A DNA stretch of 64,000 bases from positions 78,467 to 142,466 of the forward strand of contig JAFWOY010000008.1 of assembly GCA_017509755.1 (NCBI GenBank). The letters are read 5' to 3'. Of this stretch, positions 36,045 through 45,661 are shown one piece after another. Every line of letters begins with the position of its first letter. Position 1 is the stretch's first letter. This DNA is from Bacteroidales bacterium (lineage in GTDB: Bacteria > Bacteroidota > Bacteroidia > Bacteroidales > UBA932). The notes under the pieces were generated by a model. It did no database searches. It was not told where the DNA came from and was given only the letters and a program-made list of their open reading frames with translations. The translations under genes and the position numbers were made by a program.

Positions 36045-38612
36045 TTAATCAGCTTTTTCCTTGGGTTTTTTGCGCGGTTCTGCATTCTTCACGTACTTGT
36101 CCAGCCAGGCACCGGTCTCATAGAGCATATCGAGGGTTGTCTCGATACCTTGATAACCGTGGCTTTCATACGGGAGCTGGACATAGCGGGCCGTTCCGCC
36201 GAAATACACAAGTGCCTGATACAGACGCTCCGACTGCACCGGGAAAGTACCGGTATTATTGTCTTGCATACCGTGGATAAGCATCAGGGCATCCTTGATC
36301 TTGTCGGCATAGTTGAATGGAGACATCTGGTCATAGACTTCCTTGGCTTTCCAGTAGTTGCGACGCTCGCTCTGGAAACCGAACGGGGTCAGGCTGCGGT
36401 TATAGGCGCCGCTGCGGGCGATACCGGCCCGGAAGAGACGGGTGTGGGCAAGCAGGTTGGCCGTCATGAAACCGCCATACGAGTGACCGCCTACACCGAT
36501 CCGGTCGCGGTCGCCGACACCGATGCTGTCACAGACGAAATCGATGGCGGCTTCGGCACTCATCACCAGCTGCTCGAGGAACTGGTCGTTCGGCAGGGAA
36601 TCCTTGTCAGCCGCAACGATGGCCATCGTGAACTCATCGAGCACTGCATATCCCTGGGTAGCCCAGATCATCGCGGAGCCATAGCCGGGTTTCGTATATT
36701 TGTATCTTTCGGGACGGGCCTTTTCAGCCTCGGCAAAGCAACGATACTCGTACGGATAGGTCCACATGAAGACCGGCAGACGACCGTCACGCTCCTTGTC
36801 GTAACCGGCAGGCAGATACAGGTGCGCAAAGCACTTCAGGCCGTCCTTGCGGGTATAGGTCACATACTGGTCTGTAACTTCCTGGGCGAATTGCGGGACC
36901 GGATCCTCGATATGGGTAATCTGGCGGGCTGTCTTCTTGCGCAGGTCGAATTCATAATAGTCGGGCACTACGCCGAAGGCCTGGCGCTGTCCGATGAACT
37001 TCTCCTGTCTGGGTTTGAAACCGGTGATGGCCGTGACAGTCTCCCGGCAGTCATCGCGCGACGTCCAGACCTCGGCCATCTTGCCATCCTTGAACGTATA
37101 GCGGTCGATGAAGGATTTGCGGTACCCTTCGGCATCAGGCCGGTCCGCACCGGTCAGATAGAAATAGGAGTGCTTCGGATCGGTCCAGACCACACTGCGG
37201 CCATAGGCATTGCGGGTCATGTAGGGACGGCCGTACACCGGGAAATTGCCGAGCGTATCGACTTCCGTACTCTGGGTGAAAATCACCCGCTTGGGAGCCA
37301 GGGTATCACCCGGAACGAACGAGACCATCCGGCGGAATTTCTGCTTGGTGGAAGTTTCTTCAAAGAAAGCGAGCTTGCTGTCACCCCAGACAATGCGGCC
37401 CATCCGGTATTCGGGATTCACCACCACTTGCTTGTCATGCTCGAAATCAAACGGGGCGCCGCACTGGAATACCTTGTCGGTAAAGGTCTTCTCGGGCTGT
37501 TCTTTTCCCTTGGTCGTGTCCTTGTCTGCCGGGGTGTCATCGGGACGGGGACCCATCGGGCCCATCATCGGGCCACCACCTTCCGATTCGGACCAGTAGA
37601 GGATTGCGGGCATGTCCGGGCGCCAGTTGAAACCGGCCGGCCGGGGTTTGCGCGGCTCCTTCTTGTCTTTGTCTGCAGCCGGATCCGGTTTGGGTTCTTT
37701 CACCGTACCGTCCCGGAGCATCCGCACGCAGGTGCCGTCGGACAACTGCATGATAAACTGCTTGCTCGGGAAAGAATTGTGGGATTCCACATACGAATAC
37801 GGATGATGCTCCGTCGTGACGATGGCAAAGCTGCAGTCCGGCGAAAGATTGATGGAACGGTAAATGGCCGGTTCGGAAACCGTACGGACCCCGTTCGGAC
37901 TCCAGACAGCCAGCTGGCTGGTGCAGGCATAATCATAGAGCGCCTCGTCCGCCGGGTTGCTCATCATGTCCTGGTAGGTACGGATAGATTTCTTCTCTCC
38001 CAGAACTTCCTGGATAACAGAAGATTTCGCAAGCGCCTCGGTCGGGACCTGCCGGTGATTGTCGGGGACCCGCTTGAAGAGGATATGGTCATCGTCGAGG
38101 AAGAAGAACGGGTTGCCGAAAATGGTGTTCACGCGCTCCTGGGTCAGGCGCACGGCAACCGGTTCAGCAGCCGTGACATCGACCCGCCAGAGTTCCACAC
38201 GCTCCTTGAAAGAGAGGGTAAAAGCCACATAGCGGCCGCTGGGCGACCAGGTCAGGAATTTGACGCGCGGGTCTGCGGGAAGACCGCGGACCGGCCGTAT
38301 ATTCCCCGTCGCGACGTCAAGGATCTTCAGATCATCAAACCAGTTCTCACGGGTTTCGCTGAAATTGAGCGGATCCAGGCGGATACCGCCGATGCGTGCC
38401 TCGCTGGCAGCCAGTTCCGCAATGGGAACGTGGCGGTTGGCCCGAAACGCCATGATGGCTTTCGAATAATCAGGCGAAAAGTTCGTGGAAGGGAGCGGAC
38501 TCGCCATCGTGAGCTTTTCGATCTCCGGGGCCGGATGACGGAAACCGTCAGCCCAGGCAGAAATGCTGCCAATCAACAGGAAGGCAGCTGTTAACGCGAA
38601 CAGTTTTTTCAT
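36045..38612 (-). CDS. S9-family prolyl-oligopeptidase-like serine peptidase, secreted
   Basis: 855 residues with signal peptide (MKKLFALTAAFLLIGSISAW). Residues about 40-570 form a beta-propeller (repeated units such as VKFLTWSPSGRYVAFTLSF and GRSVVWTDPKHSYFYLTGA), interrupted by a Lys/Pro/Asp-rich insert near residues 310-370. The C-terminal alpha/beta-hydrolase has the nucleophile in GVGGHSYGGFMTANLL, the acid in MLIHGMQDNNTGTFP and the catalytic His in YESHGYQG. Periplasmic di- or tripeptide release from proline-containing or other peptides is expected. A single gene between the MltD-like protein and rpsA. Confidence 0.92.
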   Translation of the reverse strand: MKKLFALTAAFLLIGSISAWADGFRHPAPEIEKLTMASPLPSTNFSPDYSKAIMAFRANRHVPIAELAASEARIGGIRLDPLNFSETRENWFDDLKILDVATGNIRPVRGLPADPRVKFLTWSPSGRYVAFTLSFKERVELWRVDVTAAEPVAVRLTQERVNTIFGNPFFFLDDDHILFKRVPDNHRQVPTEALAKSSVIQEVLGEKKSIRTYQDMMSNPADEALYDYACTSQLAVWSPNGVRTVSEPAIYRSINLSPDCSFAIVTTEHHPYSYVESHNSFPSKQFIMQLSDGTCVRMLRDGTVKEPKPDPAADKDKKEPRKPRPAGFNWRPDMPAILYWSESEGGGPMMGPMGPRPDDTPADKDTTKGKEQPEKTFTDKVFQCGAPFDFEHDKQVVVNPEYRMGRIVWGDSKLAFFEETSTKQKFRRMVSFVPGDTLAPKRVIFTQSTEVDTLGNFPVYGRPYMTRNAYGRSVVWTDPKHSYFYLTGADRPDAEGYRKSFIDRYTFKDGKMAEVWTSRDDCRETVTAITGFKPRQEKFIGQRQAFGVVPDYYEFDLRKKTARQITHIEDPVPQFAQEVTDQYVTYTRKDGLKCFAHLYLPAGYDKERDGRLPVFMWTYPYEYRCFAEAEKARPERYKYTKPGYGSAMIWATQGYAVLDEFTMAIVAADKDSLPNDQFLEQLVMSAEAAIDFVCDSIGVGDRDRIGVGGHSYGGFMTANLLAHTRLFRAGIARSGAYNRSLTPFGFQSERRNYWKAKEVYDQMSPFNYADKIKDALMLIHGMQDNNTGTFPVQSERLYQALVYFGGTARYVQLPYESHGYQGIETTLDMLYETGAWLDKYVKNAEPRKKPKEKAD

Positions 38613-38631
38613 ATTCTGATGGATTGTTGTG

Positions 38632-39621
38632 TTACAAATGCAGGAGATACTGACGTTCCGCCTCGATGTCCGGAATCAGGATCTCATAGGTCTTGCCCTT
38701 CGCTGCCACAAGTTTCGTGTCCCGGAGCCAGGGGTTTGCCCGGCGCAACTGGGCATAGGAAATGCCATAACGGTCCGCGAATTCGGCCAGGTCCTCGATC
38801 GATTCGGAGACCTTCACCTTCTGTTTCGGGGGAATATAAGGATACAGGTCCCGCTCCTCCAGCTCAAATCCGAAAAGTTCCGGATTCTCGAACATCATTT
38901 TGGCCACGAGGATACGGAACATATAGCGGGAAGTCTCCTCCACCAGATAAAGGTCCATGGCATTGGACTGCCGCTGAGTTTCCCGCCTGCGGGTAATCCC
39001 GTTGATGCCGCCGTTGAAACTGGCCGCCACGGTCATCCAGTTGCCGAAGCGTGCATGGGCCTTTTTGAGATAAGAACAAGCCGCAACTGTCTCTTTCTGA
39101 ATATGATAGCGTTCATCAACCGTCGGCGCGACTTCCAAACCGTACTCCTTGCCTACTTCCCGCATGAATTGCCAGAGCCCGGCAGCGCCTGCCACGGAGA
39201 CCGCTGTCTCACTGAGATTGCTCTCGATGGCCATCAGGTATTTCAGGTCGTCCGGAACGCCGTTCTGCGCCAGCAGCGGTTCAATCTGCGGGAAGATCCG
39301 GGCCGAACGCTTGAGCATCAGCAGGGAATTGGTGTGGCCGTAGGTAAAGGCAATCAGTTCGCGGTCCATCCGCTCCCGAAGGTCAAAACGGTCGAAACGG
39401 ATGGTATCCCCCGCAAAAACCATAAAGGCCGGCACTTCCGGAATCCTGGGTGACGCCGGGACCACCGTCCGTTCAATGATCCGTACCGAATCGCCGGTGA
39501 CTGCCGCAGCCGTATCACTGGCTGATTTCGCCAAACAGGTTACAGGACGTGTGACCCAGAACAAATAGCCGACGGCGGCAAACAGGATGACAAAAAGGAC
39601 AGCAGAGACGGCGCGTTTCAT
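38632..39621 (-). CDS. MltD-like lytic transglycosylase with LysM-like tail
   Basis: 329 residues. N-terminal helix (VSAVLFVILFAAVGYLFWVT) acts as signal or anchor. The SLT domain occupies about 95-240: YLMAIESNLSETAVS with the catalytic Glu, GAAGLWQFMREVGKEYGLEV, DERYHIQKETVAACSYLKKA and VAASFNGGINGITRR (the AYN-type motif). The C-terminal 60 residues (VSESIEDLAEFADRYGISYA) resemble a LysM module. It cleaves peptidoglycan, forming 1,6-anhydroMurNAc ends. Start overlaps the upstream dehydratase stop as ATGA, linking it to polysaccharide assembly. Confidence 0.9.
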   Translation of the reverse strand: MKRAVSAVLFVILFAAVGYLFWVTRPVTCLAKSASDTAAAVTGDSVRIIERTVVPASPRIPEVPAFMVFAGDTIRFDRFDLRERMDRELIAFTYGHTNSLLMLKRSARIFPQIEPLLAQNGVPDDLKYLMAIESNLSETAVSVAGAAGLWQFMREVGKEYGLEVAPTVDERYHIQKETVAACSYLKKAHARFGNWMTVAASFNGGINGITRRRETQRQSNAMDLYLVEETSRYMFRILVAKMMFENPELFGFELEERDLYPYIPPKQKVKVSESIEDLAEFADRYGISYAQLRRANPWLRDTKLVAAKGKTYEILIPDIEAERQYLLHL

Positions 39622-41531
39622 GCTTTGTCGTAGATTTCGAATTTTGAGTTCTTAGATTTGAATTCCGGCACGATCTCCTTCATCAGCTTGACCATCTCCG
39701 GAATCTGGACCTGTCGGGACAGGATCTCCAATTCATCGGTAAACTGGCAAGCGTTTTCATGGCTATATTTGCGAACGCGGGCCACACGGATGCGGTCGTG
39801 CGAGGTAGGATCGGTATTCTCTTTGTCGGAAAGAACTTCTTCGTAGAGTTTTTCGCCCGGGCGAAGCCCGGAATAGACGATCTTGATTTCCTTGTCCGGC
39901 TCGAAGCCGGCCAGTTCAATCATGCGGCGGGCCAGGTTGTCGATCTTGACCGGCTTGCCCATGTCGAATACGTAAATCTCTTTGCCGGAAGACATCGTGG
40001 CGGCTTCCATCACCAGGCGGCAAGCCTCGGGAATCGTCATGAAATAGCGGGTAATCTCCGGATGCGTGACCGTCACAGGGCCGCCCGCCTCGATCTGCCC
40101 GCGGAAGCGGGGAATCACCGAACCATTGGAACCCAGCACATTGCCGAAACGGGTCGTAACGAACTTCGTCTTCTCATTATTGATGGACTGGACGTAGATT
40201 TCAGCCAGTCGCTTGGTACAACCCATGATATTGGTCGGATTGACAGCTTTGTCGGTAGAGATCATCACCATCATCTCCACGCCGAATTCAATGCATTTGT
40301 CCGCCACGTGGCGTGAGCCGATCACATTGACGAGCACGGCTTCACAAGGATTGTCTTCCATCAGGGGCACATGCTTGTAAGCGGCGGCATGGAACACGAC
40401 CTGCGGATGCCAGGTCCGGAAAACATAGTTGAGACGCGCCGTCTGGCGGACATCGCCGATCACGGGCACGAAATTGAGGTCCGAGAACTTGTCTTCCAGT
40501 TCCAGGCGCAGATTGTGCATCGGCGTCTCGGCGTTGTCGAACAGAACCAGTTTCTTGACGCCGACACGTGCCAGTTGCCGGCACAGTTCGGAACCGATGG
40601 AACCGGCTGCGCCTGTCACCAGCACGACTTTGCCGGCGAAACGTTCCTTGATCTTGTCCATCGAGATGGATATCTCGTCGCGGCCGAGCAAGTCTTCCAC
40701 CTTAACGTTGCGGACACCTTGTGTCACGATATTGGAATAATCGTCGATGGAAGGCGCGATCAGCAAACGGAGTTTGTTGGCCGTGGCATACTTGACGAGC
40801 CGCTGTGCTTCGCTGCGCGTGTCTTCTTCCCGGGCGAAAAGAATACCGCCCAGGTTCTGTTTCTTGGCGATCCGGGCAATGTCTTCTTCGTTTTGGAACA
40901 GGAAAATGGGAAGATTGTGGGTACGGAGATGCTCCTCCGCCAGGATATCCGTCAGATACCCGACCACTTCAAAATGCCGGGAACTGCGCAGACGGGTTTC
41001 GATTGCAATCGACTTCTCTCCGGTCCCATAAACCAGCACGCGCATGATATCTGCCTTGTGGATGCGGAAGCGCCGCTGCATTTCCTCATAGACCCGGATC
41101 ATGAGAACCCGGAAAACCACCAGCAGGAAAATGCAAAGAACCGCATAGGCGACCAGGATAACCCAAGTATTCGGATGCCAGAGACCGGCAGCCAGCAGGA
41201 TCATGCCGTCGAGGACGGTAGCTGCAAGGACAGCTATGCAGAAACGGAAGATATCGGCCAGCGAAGAATGGCGGATGATGATCCGGTAGCTTTTGAAAGC
41301 CCAGAACATGAAAGCGGCGGAAGCCGTCGAAGCAATCAGCCAGACCCAAACGAAACGGTTCCAATAAGCCATCGAGGTAACCCAACTCGGTCCGGAGACG
41401 ATATAGTGGACACCGAATATGATCAATAGCGCCGAAATAAACGACAACAATACGTCGAGCACAAAGATAAAACCCGTGCTAACGTAGCGGGAAACAACTT
41501 TATTGAATAATTTTTGAATTCCTGAATTCAT
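39618..41531 (-). CDS. Membrane-bound nucleotide-sugar 4,6-dehydratase/epimerase (CapD/PglF/WbpM-like)
   Basis: 637 residues from MNSGIQKLFNKVVSRYVSTG. Four membrane helices fill residues about 18-150. A first Rossmann-like domain (VLVYGTGEKSIAIETRLRSS) precedes the SDR catalytic domain with GAAGSIGSELCRQLARVG, HAAAYKHVPLMEDNPCEA, STDKAVNPTNIMGCTKRLAE (catalytic Asp-Lys...Met...Lys of the PglF/FlaA1 class) and SGLRPGEKLYEE. It makes UDP-4-keto-6-deoxy-HexNAc for capsule, O-antigen or glycoprotein glycans. The rest of such a pathway is not in the window. Overlaps the MltD-like gene by four bases. Confidence 0.93.
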   Translation of the reverse strand: MNSGIQKLFNKVVSRYVSTGFIFVLDVLLSFISALLIIFGVHYIVSGPSWVTSMAYWNRFVWVWLIASTASAAFMFWAFKSYRIIIRHSSLADIFRFCIAVLAATVLDGMILLAAGLWHPNTWVILVAYAVLCIFLLVVFRVLMIRVYEEMQRRFRIHKADIMRVLVYGTGEKSIAIETRLRSSRHFEVVGYLTDILAEEHLRTHNLPIFLFQNEEDIARIAKKQNLGGILFAREEDTRSEAQRLVKYATANKLRLLIAPSIDDYSNIVTQGVRNVKVEDLLGRDEISISMDKIKERFAGKVVLVTGAAGSIGSELCRQLARVGVKKLVLFDNAETPMHNLRLELEDKFSDLNFVPVIGDVRQTARLNYVFRTWHPQVVFHAAAYKHVPLMEDNPCEAVLVNVIGSRHVADKCIEFGVEMMVMISTDKAVNPTNIMGCTKRLAEIYVQSINNEKTKFVTTRFGNVLGSNGSVIPRFRGQIEAGGPVTVTHPEITRYFMTIPEACRLVMEAATMSSGKEIYVFDMGKPVKIDNLARRMIELAGFEPDKEIKIVYSGLRPGEKLYEEVLSDKENTDPTSHDRIRVARVRKYSHENACQFTDELEILSRQVQIPEMVKLMKEIVPEFKSKNSKFEIYDKA

Positions 41532-41582
41532 AATAAAGACTGATAATTCATAAATTGCCGAAAAATCAGGCAAATTTGGTTA

Positions 41583-41650
41583 CAAATTTAATAAAATAAA
41601 TACAATCCGCGCCTGTCCGCTTCACAATTTTCATTTTTATATTAAATTTG
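41583..41650. promoter_or_regulatory. Divergent promoter region of the dehydratase gene and prfA
   Basis: AT-rich gap holding TAAATTTG on the plus strand (41643-41650, 20 bases before prfA) and TAAATTTG on the minus strand (41590-41583, about 51 bases before the dehydratase start). Both fit TAnnTTTG. The -33 elements are unclear. Confidence 0.45.
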
Positions 41651-41670
41651 CAGCCCAAATCAAGCAGACC

Positions 41671-42756
41671 ATGGCAGAGAACAGCTTACTCGAAAAACTG
41701 GACGGCCTCAAGGCAAAATACGAAAGCATCGGTGCCCAACTCGGAGACCCCGAAGTCATCGCCGACATGAAGAAATATGTCCAGCTCAACAAGGATTACA
41801 AGGAACTCGAACCAATTGTAGCTGCCGGCAACCGCTATCGCAAGATGGTGGAAGACCTGGCTGATGCCAAAAACATCCTGTTGAACGAGAAAGATGACGA
41901 CTTGCGGGAAATGGCCAAGGAAGAGGCGACGGCCCTCGAGGAGGAACTCCCCAAGATGGAAGAGGATATCCGCATCCTGCTCATCCCGGCCGATCCGCAG
42001 GACAGCAAAAACGCCATCCTGGAGATCCGAGGCGGCACGGGCGGCGACGAAGCGGCCATCTTCGCCGGCGACCTTTTCCGGATGTACACCAAATATTTCG
42101 AGCGGAAAGGCTGGAAATGTGAGGTAACCAGTGTCAGCGAAGGTGCTGCCGGCGGCTACAAGGAAATCGTCTGCAAGGTTTCGGGAGAGAAAGTGTACGG
42201 CACGTTGAAATACGAAAGCGGCGTGCACCGCGTCCAGCGCGTCCCGCAGACAGAGACCCAAGGTCGCGTTCACACGTCTGCCGCATCGGTAGCCGTTTTG
42301 CCGGAAGCCGACGAGTTCGATGTCGAGATCGACATGAAGGACGTACGCAAAGATCTCTTCTGTTCCTCCGGCCCTGGCGGTCAGGGCGTCAACACCACCT
42401 ACTCTGCTGTCCGCCTGACCCACATTCCTTCGGGCATCGTCGTCCAGTGCCAGGATGAACGCTCCCAGCTCAAGAACCTGGACAAGGCGCTGGCCGAACT
42501 CCGCACCCGCCTCTACAACCTCGAATACGAGAAATACCTCAACGACATCACGGCCAAGCGCAAGACAATGGTCTCCACCGGCGACCGCAGCGCCAAGATC
42601 CGCACCTACAATTATCCGCAGTCACGCGTCACCGACCACCGCATCGGCTACACGATGTACAACCTCCCCGTCTTCATGGACGGCGACATCCAGGAAGTCA
42701 TCGACCAGCTCCAGATCGCTGAAAACGCCGAGCGGCTCAAGGCCGCCGGAGAATAA
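41671..42756 (+). CDS. prfA: Peptide chain release factor 1
   Basis: 361 residues, normal for RF1. It reads UAA and UAG stop codons and triggers peptide release. Visible are the helical N-terminal domain, [20 protein letters not shown], the RF1-type [20 protein letters not shown], the catalytic GGQ in [20 protein letters not shown], and [20 protein letters not shown]. The Gln of GGQ would be methylated by PrmC, not in the window. RF1 rather than RF2 is supported by the uninterrupted frame and the IRTYNYPQ motif. Downstream is a 13-base tandem repeat. Confidence 0.95.
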   Translation: MAENSLLEKLDGLKAKYESIGAQLGDPEVIADMKKYVQLNKDYKELEPIVAAGNRYRKMVEDLADAKNILLNEKDDDLREMAKEEATALEEELPKMEEDIRILLIPADPQDSKNAILEIRGGTGGDEAAIFAGDLFRMYTKYFERKGWKCEVTSVSEGAAGGYKEIVCKVSGEKVYGTLKYESGVHRVQRVPQTETQGRVHTSAASVAVLPEADEFDVEIDMKDVRKDLFCSSGPGGQGVNTTYSAVRLTHIPSGIVVQCQDERSQLKNLDKALAELRTRLYNLEYEKYLNDITAKRKTMVSTGDRSAKIRTYNYPQSRVTDHRIGYTMYNLPVFMDGDIQEVIDQLQIAENAERLKAAGE

Positions 42757-42778
42757 TATTTCGCGCTGCACCTTTGTC

Positions 42779-42804
42779 TCCGGGCTCAGCGTCCGGGCTC
42801 AGCG
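42779..42804 (+). repeat. Two tandem copies of a 13-base unit
   Basis: TCCGGGCTCAGCG occurs twice without a gap, 22 bases after the prfA stop. No protein or RNA role is evident. Confidence 0.7.
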
Positions 42805-42857
42805 TCTCAAAACCTCATCTTCCTTCTTCCTATTCCGATTCGAAAAAGGGGCGGGCG

Positions 42858-43394
42858 TTATTTCGTGACGCTGGATCTCCGGATGGTGAGCACCTTCAGG
42901 GAATCTGTATTATCGGTCTCAACCGAAGGGCCGCCATCCTTTTTCGTCGTAACCAGGATGACGCCATTCTTCCAGCCAACGTATTTTTTCACGTCTTCGC
43001 GGCTGCCATTCTTAATGACTGTAACGCTATGGATACGGGAAGGATTCAGCCGCTCGAACGCGTCTTTCGAGACTTGTTTTCCATCGACGACATAAGCGGG
43101 ATCTGCGGGCTGGGTGGACACGACACGGATGGACCTGGTATCTGCCCCTTCTGTCCGGATGTCATGGATCCGGATGACATCGCTGTCAGATACTACTGTT
43201 GCTATTCGATAACCGACAACGATTTTTCCGACAAGCTGGGAGCCATCGAACTGTTCGATCGGCTGGTTATCGATGACATAATGATTGAGGGTATCCGGAG
43301 CAACCGGGACAGGCTTCGCATTCACAAGCACATGGCTGCCGGCAAGAGCAAGCATCACTATGAGAATCAGGTAAAAATGCTTCATGGTTTTCAT
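42858..43394 (-). CDS. Secreted protein of the first ECF-sigma operon, TonB-plug-like segment
   Basis: 178 residues with a signal peptide (MKTMKHFYLILIVMLALAGS). The C-terminal half (YVVDGKQVSKDAFERLNPSR, SVTVIKNGS, GWKNGVILVTTKK) has the 'v(V)DGk...I.SitVlKd....G.ngVI.ittk' pattern found in TonB-receptor plugs and in small Bacteroidota secreted proteins associated with BlaR1-like or sigma-regulated systems. No barrel or enzyme motif. It is the last gene of sigma-antisigma-secreted protein and may be an effector or sensor of that unit. Function unknown. Confidence 0.65.
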   Translation of the reverse strand: MKTMKHFYLILIVMLALAGSHVLVNAKPVPVAPDTLNHYVIDNQPIEQFDGSQLVGKIVVGYRIATVVSDSDVIRIHDIRTEGADTRSIRVVSTQPADPAYVVDGKQVSKDAFERLNPSRIHSVTVIKNGSREDVKKYVGWKNGVILVTTKKDGGPSVETDNTDSLKVLTIRRSSVTK

Positions 43395-43400
43395 TATTTG

Positions 43401-43937
43401 TTAAGGGAAATACGCAAGGAGTGACGTGGTACCTTCGTCCTCATTGCATGTCAGGATATACGAACAGGAACTCCCGTCTTTCAACTGAGCCGTCAGGATG
43501 GCATAGGACCCGGCGGGCGTCGCCACGATGGAGTCAATGTCGCCAATGTCGAGCAGCATCATCTGCTGGATGCCTTCGGCAATCTGAATGGGCGTCAACG
43601 GATCGGCAGCGTTCCGACGGGTCGGAACGAACCAGAGCAGCAGGGCGACAGCCGCAGCAGCGGCCACGGTCCAAAGCGGCCAGCGTGCCTTCTTGCGGCG
43701 TCGCCCACTTTCTGCGGCTGCCACGATCCGGTCAAATTCCGCTTCCCCATCGACCGTTTCGGGCAGACAATGCCCGCAAGGAGCGGAAAGGCCGATGAGC
43801 AGGGCGATCTCCCGTTCATCCGCCTCAGCAGGATGAGAAGCGAACCACTCCCGGAGCCGCTGTTCTTCACTGGGCGTAGTTTCCGCCTCGAGATACTTTT
43901 CAATCAGTGCTTTGCGTGTTTCCCTATCCATAGTCAT
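43401..43937 (-). CDS. Probable anti-sigma factor, single-pass membrane protein
   Basis: 178 residues. The cytoplasmic N-terminus (about 1-75) has the short helical pattern of Bacteroidota anti-sigma domains (YLEAETTPSEEQRLREWFAS), a basic RRRKKAR stretch precedes one membrane helix (PLWTVAAAAAVALLLWFVPT), and a periplasmic domain of about 75 residues follows. No FecR core and no zinc-binding HxxxCxxC is visible. The start overlaps the sigma-factor stop as ATGA, so it is co-translated with it, as expected for a cognate inhibitor. Assignment rests on layout rather than a strong family match. Confidence 0.65.
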   Translation of the reverse strand: MTMDRETRKALIEKYLEAETTPSEEQRLREWFASHPAEADEREIALLIGLSAPCGHCLPETVDGEAEFDRIVAAAESGRRRKKARWPLWTVAAAAAVALLLWFVPTRRNAADPLTPIQIAEGIQQMMLLDIGDIDSIVATPAGSYAILTAQLKDGSSCSYILTCNEDEGTTSLLAYFP

Positions 43938-44443
43938 CCCATTGTTTTCAACTTATCCAGCATCGTTTTGCGTGCCGAAGACAGAGCTGTTTTGATGCTG
44001 GCTTTCGGCCGGCCGGTAACCTTCGCAATCTCGTCGAGCGTCAGGCCGCATTCATTGCGCAAATAAAGTAACTGCCGCTGACTTTCAGATAATTCCCGAT
44101 GCAGGATCGCCCGGATCGTTTCGATATCCTTCTCTTCCGTACCGGTCGTAGCGCGCAGACCGCCGGAAATGGGCCTGTCGCTGACCGGCTCGAACCGGAT
44201 ATGCTGTTTCCGATACCGGTCGATGCAATGGTTCTTCGTAATCCGAATGGCGAGCGCCTCCGCATCCCGGATCGGATAGCCCTTCTGCGATAGCTGCCAA
44301 AGGGCGATCAGCGCCTCTTGTACGATATCCTCCGCCTCAGCCTCCAAACCGGAAGCCCGGTTGAAACGCTGCGCCAAGGCCGTCAGCTTTCCCCGAATCT
44401 TCCTGGAAAGCCTGGCAAATTCCTGCTCCGTCATGGTGCTCAT
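43934..44443 (-). CDS. ECF-type RNA polymerase sigma factor (first of three)
   Basis: 169 residues. Region 2 is in LEAEAEDIVQEALIALWQLS and DAEALAIRITKNHCIDRYRK; region 4 is in HRELSESQRQLLYLRNECGL and LDEIAKVTGRPKASIKTALS, the helix-turn-helix for the -35 element. The size and absence of region 3 fit ECF sigma factors. It heads an operon with an anti-sigma-like membrane protein and a secreted protein. A GACCTTTG sequence just upstream is one base from the TAnnTTTG consensus. Target promoters are unknown. Confidence 0.88.
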   Translation of the reverse strand: MSTMTEQEFARLSRKIRGKLTALAQRFNRASGLEAEAEDIVQEALIALWQLSQKGYPIRDAEALAIRITKNHCIDRYRKQHIRFEPVSDRPISGGLRATTGTEEKDIETIRAILHRELSESQRQLLYLRNECGLTLDEIAKVTGRPKASIKTALSSARKTMLDKLKTMG

Positions 44444-44522
44444 ACACTACAAAGGTCGCAAGAAACCGCAAAAAGTTAATCAGAATCGGCCGGCAGATGC
44501 ATCAACCGGACAAGGTGCTGTT

Positions 44523-45626
44523 TCAGAGCAATGACGAAAGGCGTTCCTGCAGGTCTTCTCCACGAAGGGCCCGGGCGATGATGCGGCCGGTGGAAGCATC
44601 GATCAGGATGGTCAACGGAATGCCCTGATGCGCGCCATAGTCCTGCCAGGCCTGTGTATTGTTGCCTTTTCCGTCGCATACGTGATGCCAGGCCATTTCG
44701 GAGTCACGGACATAATTGCGCCATCTGTCCATATTGGTGTCGATCGAGACGCTATAAATATCGAATCCTTTGGGGTGAAACTCCCGGTACGCCGAGACCA
44801 GGTTCGGAATTTCCTCGACACAGGGATCGCACCACGTCGCCCAGAAGTCAAGCAGGACATAGCGGGTTCCGGGCGTTTCAATCACGGACTTCAAGGAAAG
44901 GGGTGTCCCGTCCGGTTCCGGCAGAAGGATGTCGATGTACGGTGGATTCTCGCCGGAACCATCTTTCGCCGGAGCGGTCAAATCATATTGTTCTATATCC
45001 TGGCGCAGTCGCCGGGCCTGATCCATTTGCTTCAAAGGGCTTGACAGGGCATCCATCCCCTGCAGCAACTGTTGTTTCGTAAGCGTCCTGATGCCGTCAT
45101 GCTCCATCGTATACAACGCCAGGGCATCGCCCCGCATGGCCGCATCGGTCAATAATTCCACCTTTCTGTCCGGGAATTCTTCCAATTGCTTTTTCAGGAC
45201 GGCCTTTGCGTCATTCAACGGTGTCCCGGAAGCACCTTTCATGTCGTCCTCTGCATCTCCCGTGACGGTAATCGTTCCCGGTTCCAGGAAAAAGTCGCGG
45301 ATCTGCAGCGTCCCCATATGCAGCCCTTTGATATAGGTGTAATACAAAAAGACGTAGGTGGGTTCCTGAATCCTACCCTCTATCCGGAATTGACCTCGCT
45401 TCACCTTGGCCTTATTGAGAATCTCCCAACGATTAACGCCGGAATCCAGCGGCGTCCAGCCATCCCAGGCATTATGCACTTCCATGATCCCTTTGCCGGG
45501 CAATCCCGTCAACTGTCCCTCAATGACATACGGCTGCCCCTCCTGAACAAACTCCGGCGTCTCCGCCTGCTTGGTACAGCAAACCAAAAGAACAACCGCA
45601 AATAATAGAATAACGATACGTTTCAT
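44523..45626 (-). CDS. TlpA-like thioredoxin-fold lipoprotein with DUF4369-type N-terminal domain
   Basis: 367 residues with a lipoprotein signal (MKRIVILLFAVVLLVCC). A beta-rich N-terminal domain (about 30-130, VIEGQLTGLPGKGIMEVHNA) of the DUF4369 type is followed by a helical linker and a thioredoxin domain with FWATWCDPCVEEIPNL, an intact CxxC, and the cis-Pro in HQGIPLTILID. Likely a periplasmic disulfide reductase. The start codon is five bases after a TATCTTTG box, so the message would be nearly leaderless. It lies between two ECF sigma operons and is transcribed separately. Confidence 0.9.
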   Translation of the reverse strand: MKRIVILLFAVVLLVCCTKQAETPEFVQEGQPYVIEGQLTGLPGKGIMEVHNAWDGWTPLDSGVNRWEILNKAKVKRGQFRIEGRIQEPTYVFLYYTYIKGLHMGTLQIRDFFLEPGTITVTGDAEDDMKGASGTPLNDAKAVLKKQLEEFPDRKVELLTDAAMRGDALALYTMEHDGIRTLTKQQLLQGMDALSSPLKQMDQARRLRQDIEQYDLTAPAKDGSGENPPYIDILLPEPDGTPLSLKSVIETPGTRYVLLDFWATWCDPCVEEIPNLVSAYREFHPKGFDIYSVSIDTNMDRWRNYVRDSEMAWHHVCDGKGNNTQAWQDYGAHQGIPLTILIDASTGRIIARALRGEDLQERLSSLL

Positions 45627-45631
45627 GGTTG

Positions 45632-45661
45632 CAAAGATAAAGATTCTGTCCTAGATTGCAA
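45632..45661 (-). promoter_or_regulatory. Promoter of the TlpA-like gene (TTG-N19-TATCTTTG)
   Basis: Minus-strand TTG (45661-45659), 19 bases, then TATCTTTG (45639-45632). The box ends five bases before the ATG, predicting a leader of at most a few bases. Confidence 0.5.

Noticed and set aside
36033..38594. 853-codon open frame opposite the S9 peptidase
   Set aside because: Long antisense frames are common at this GC and codon bias. The minus strand has the full catalytic triad and signal peptide, while this one has no recognisable domain.
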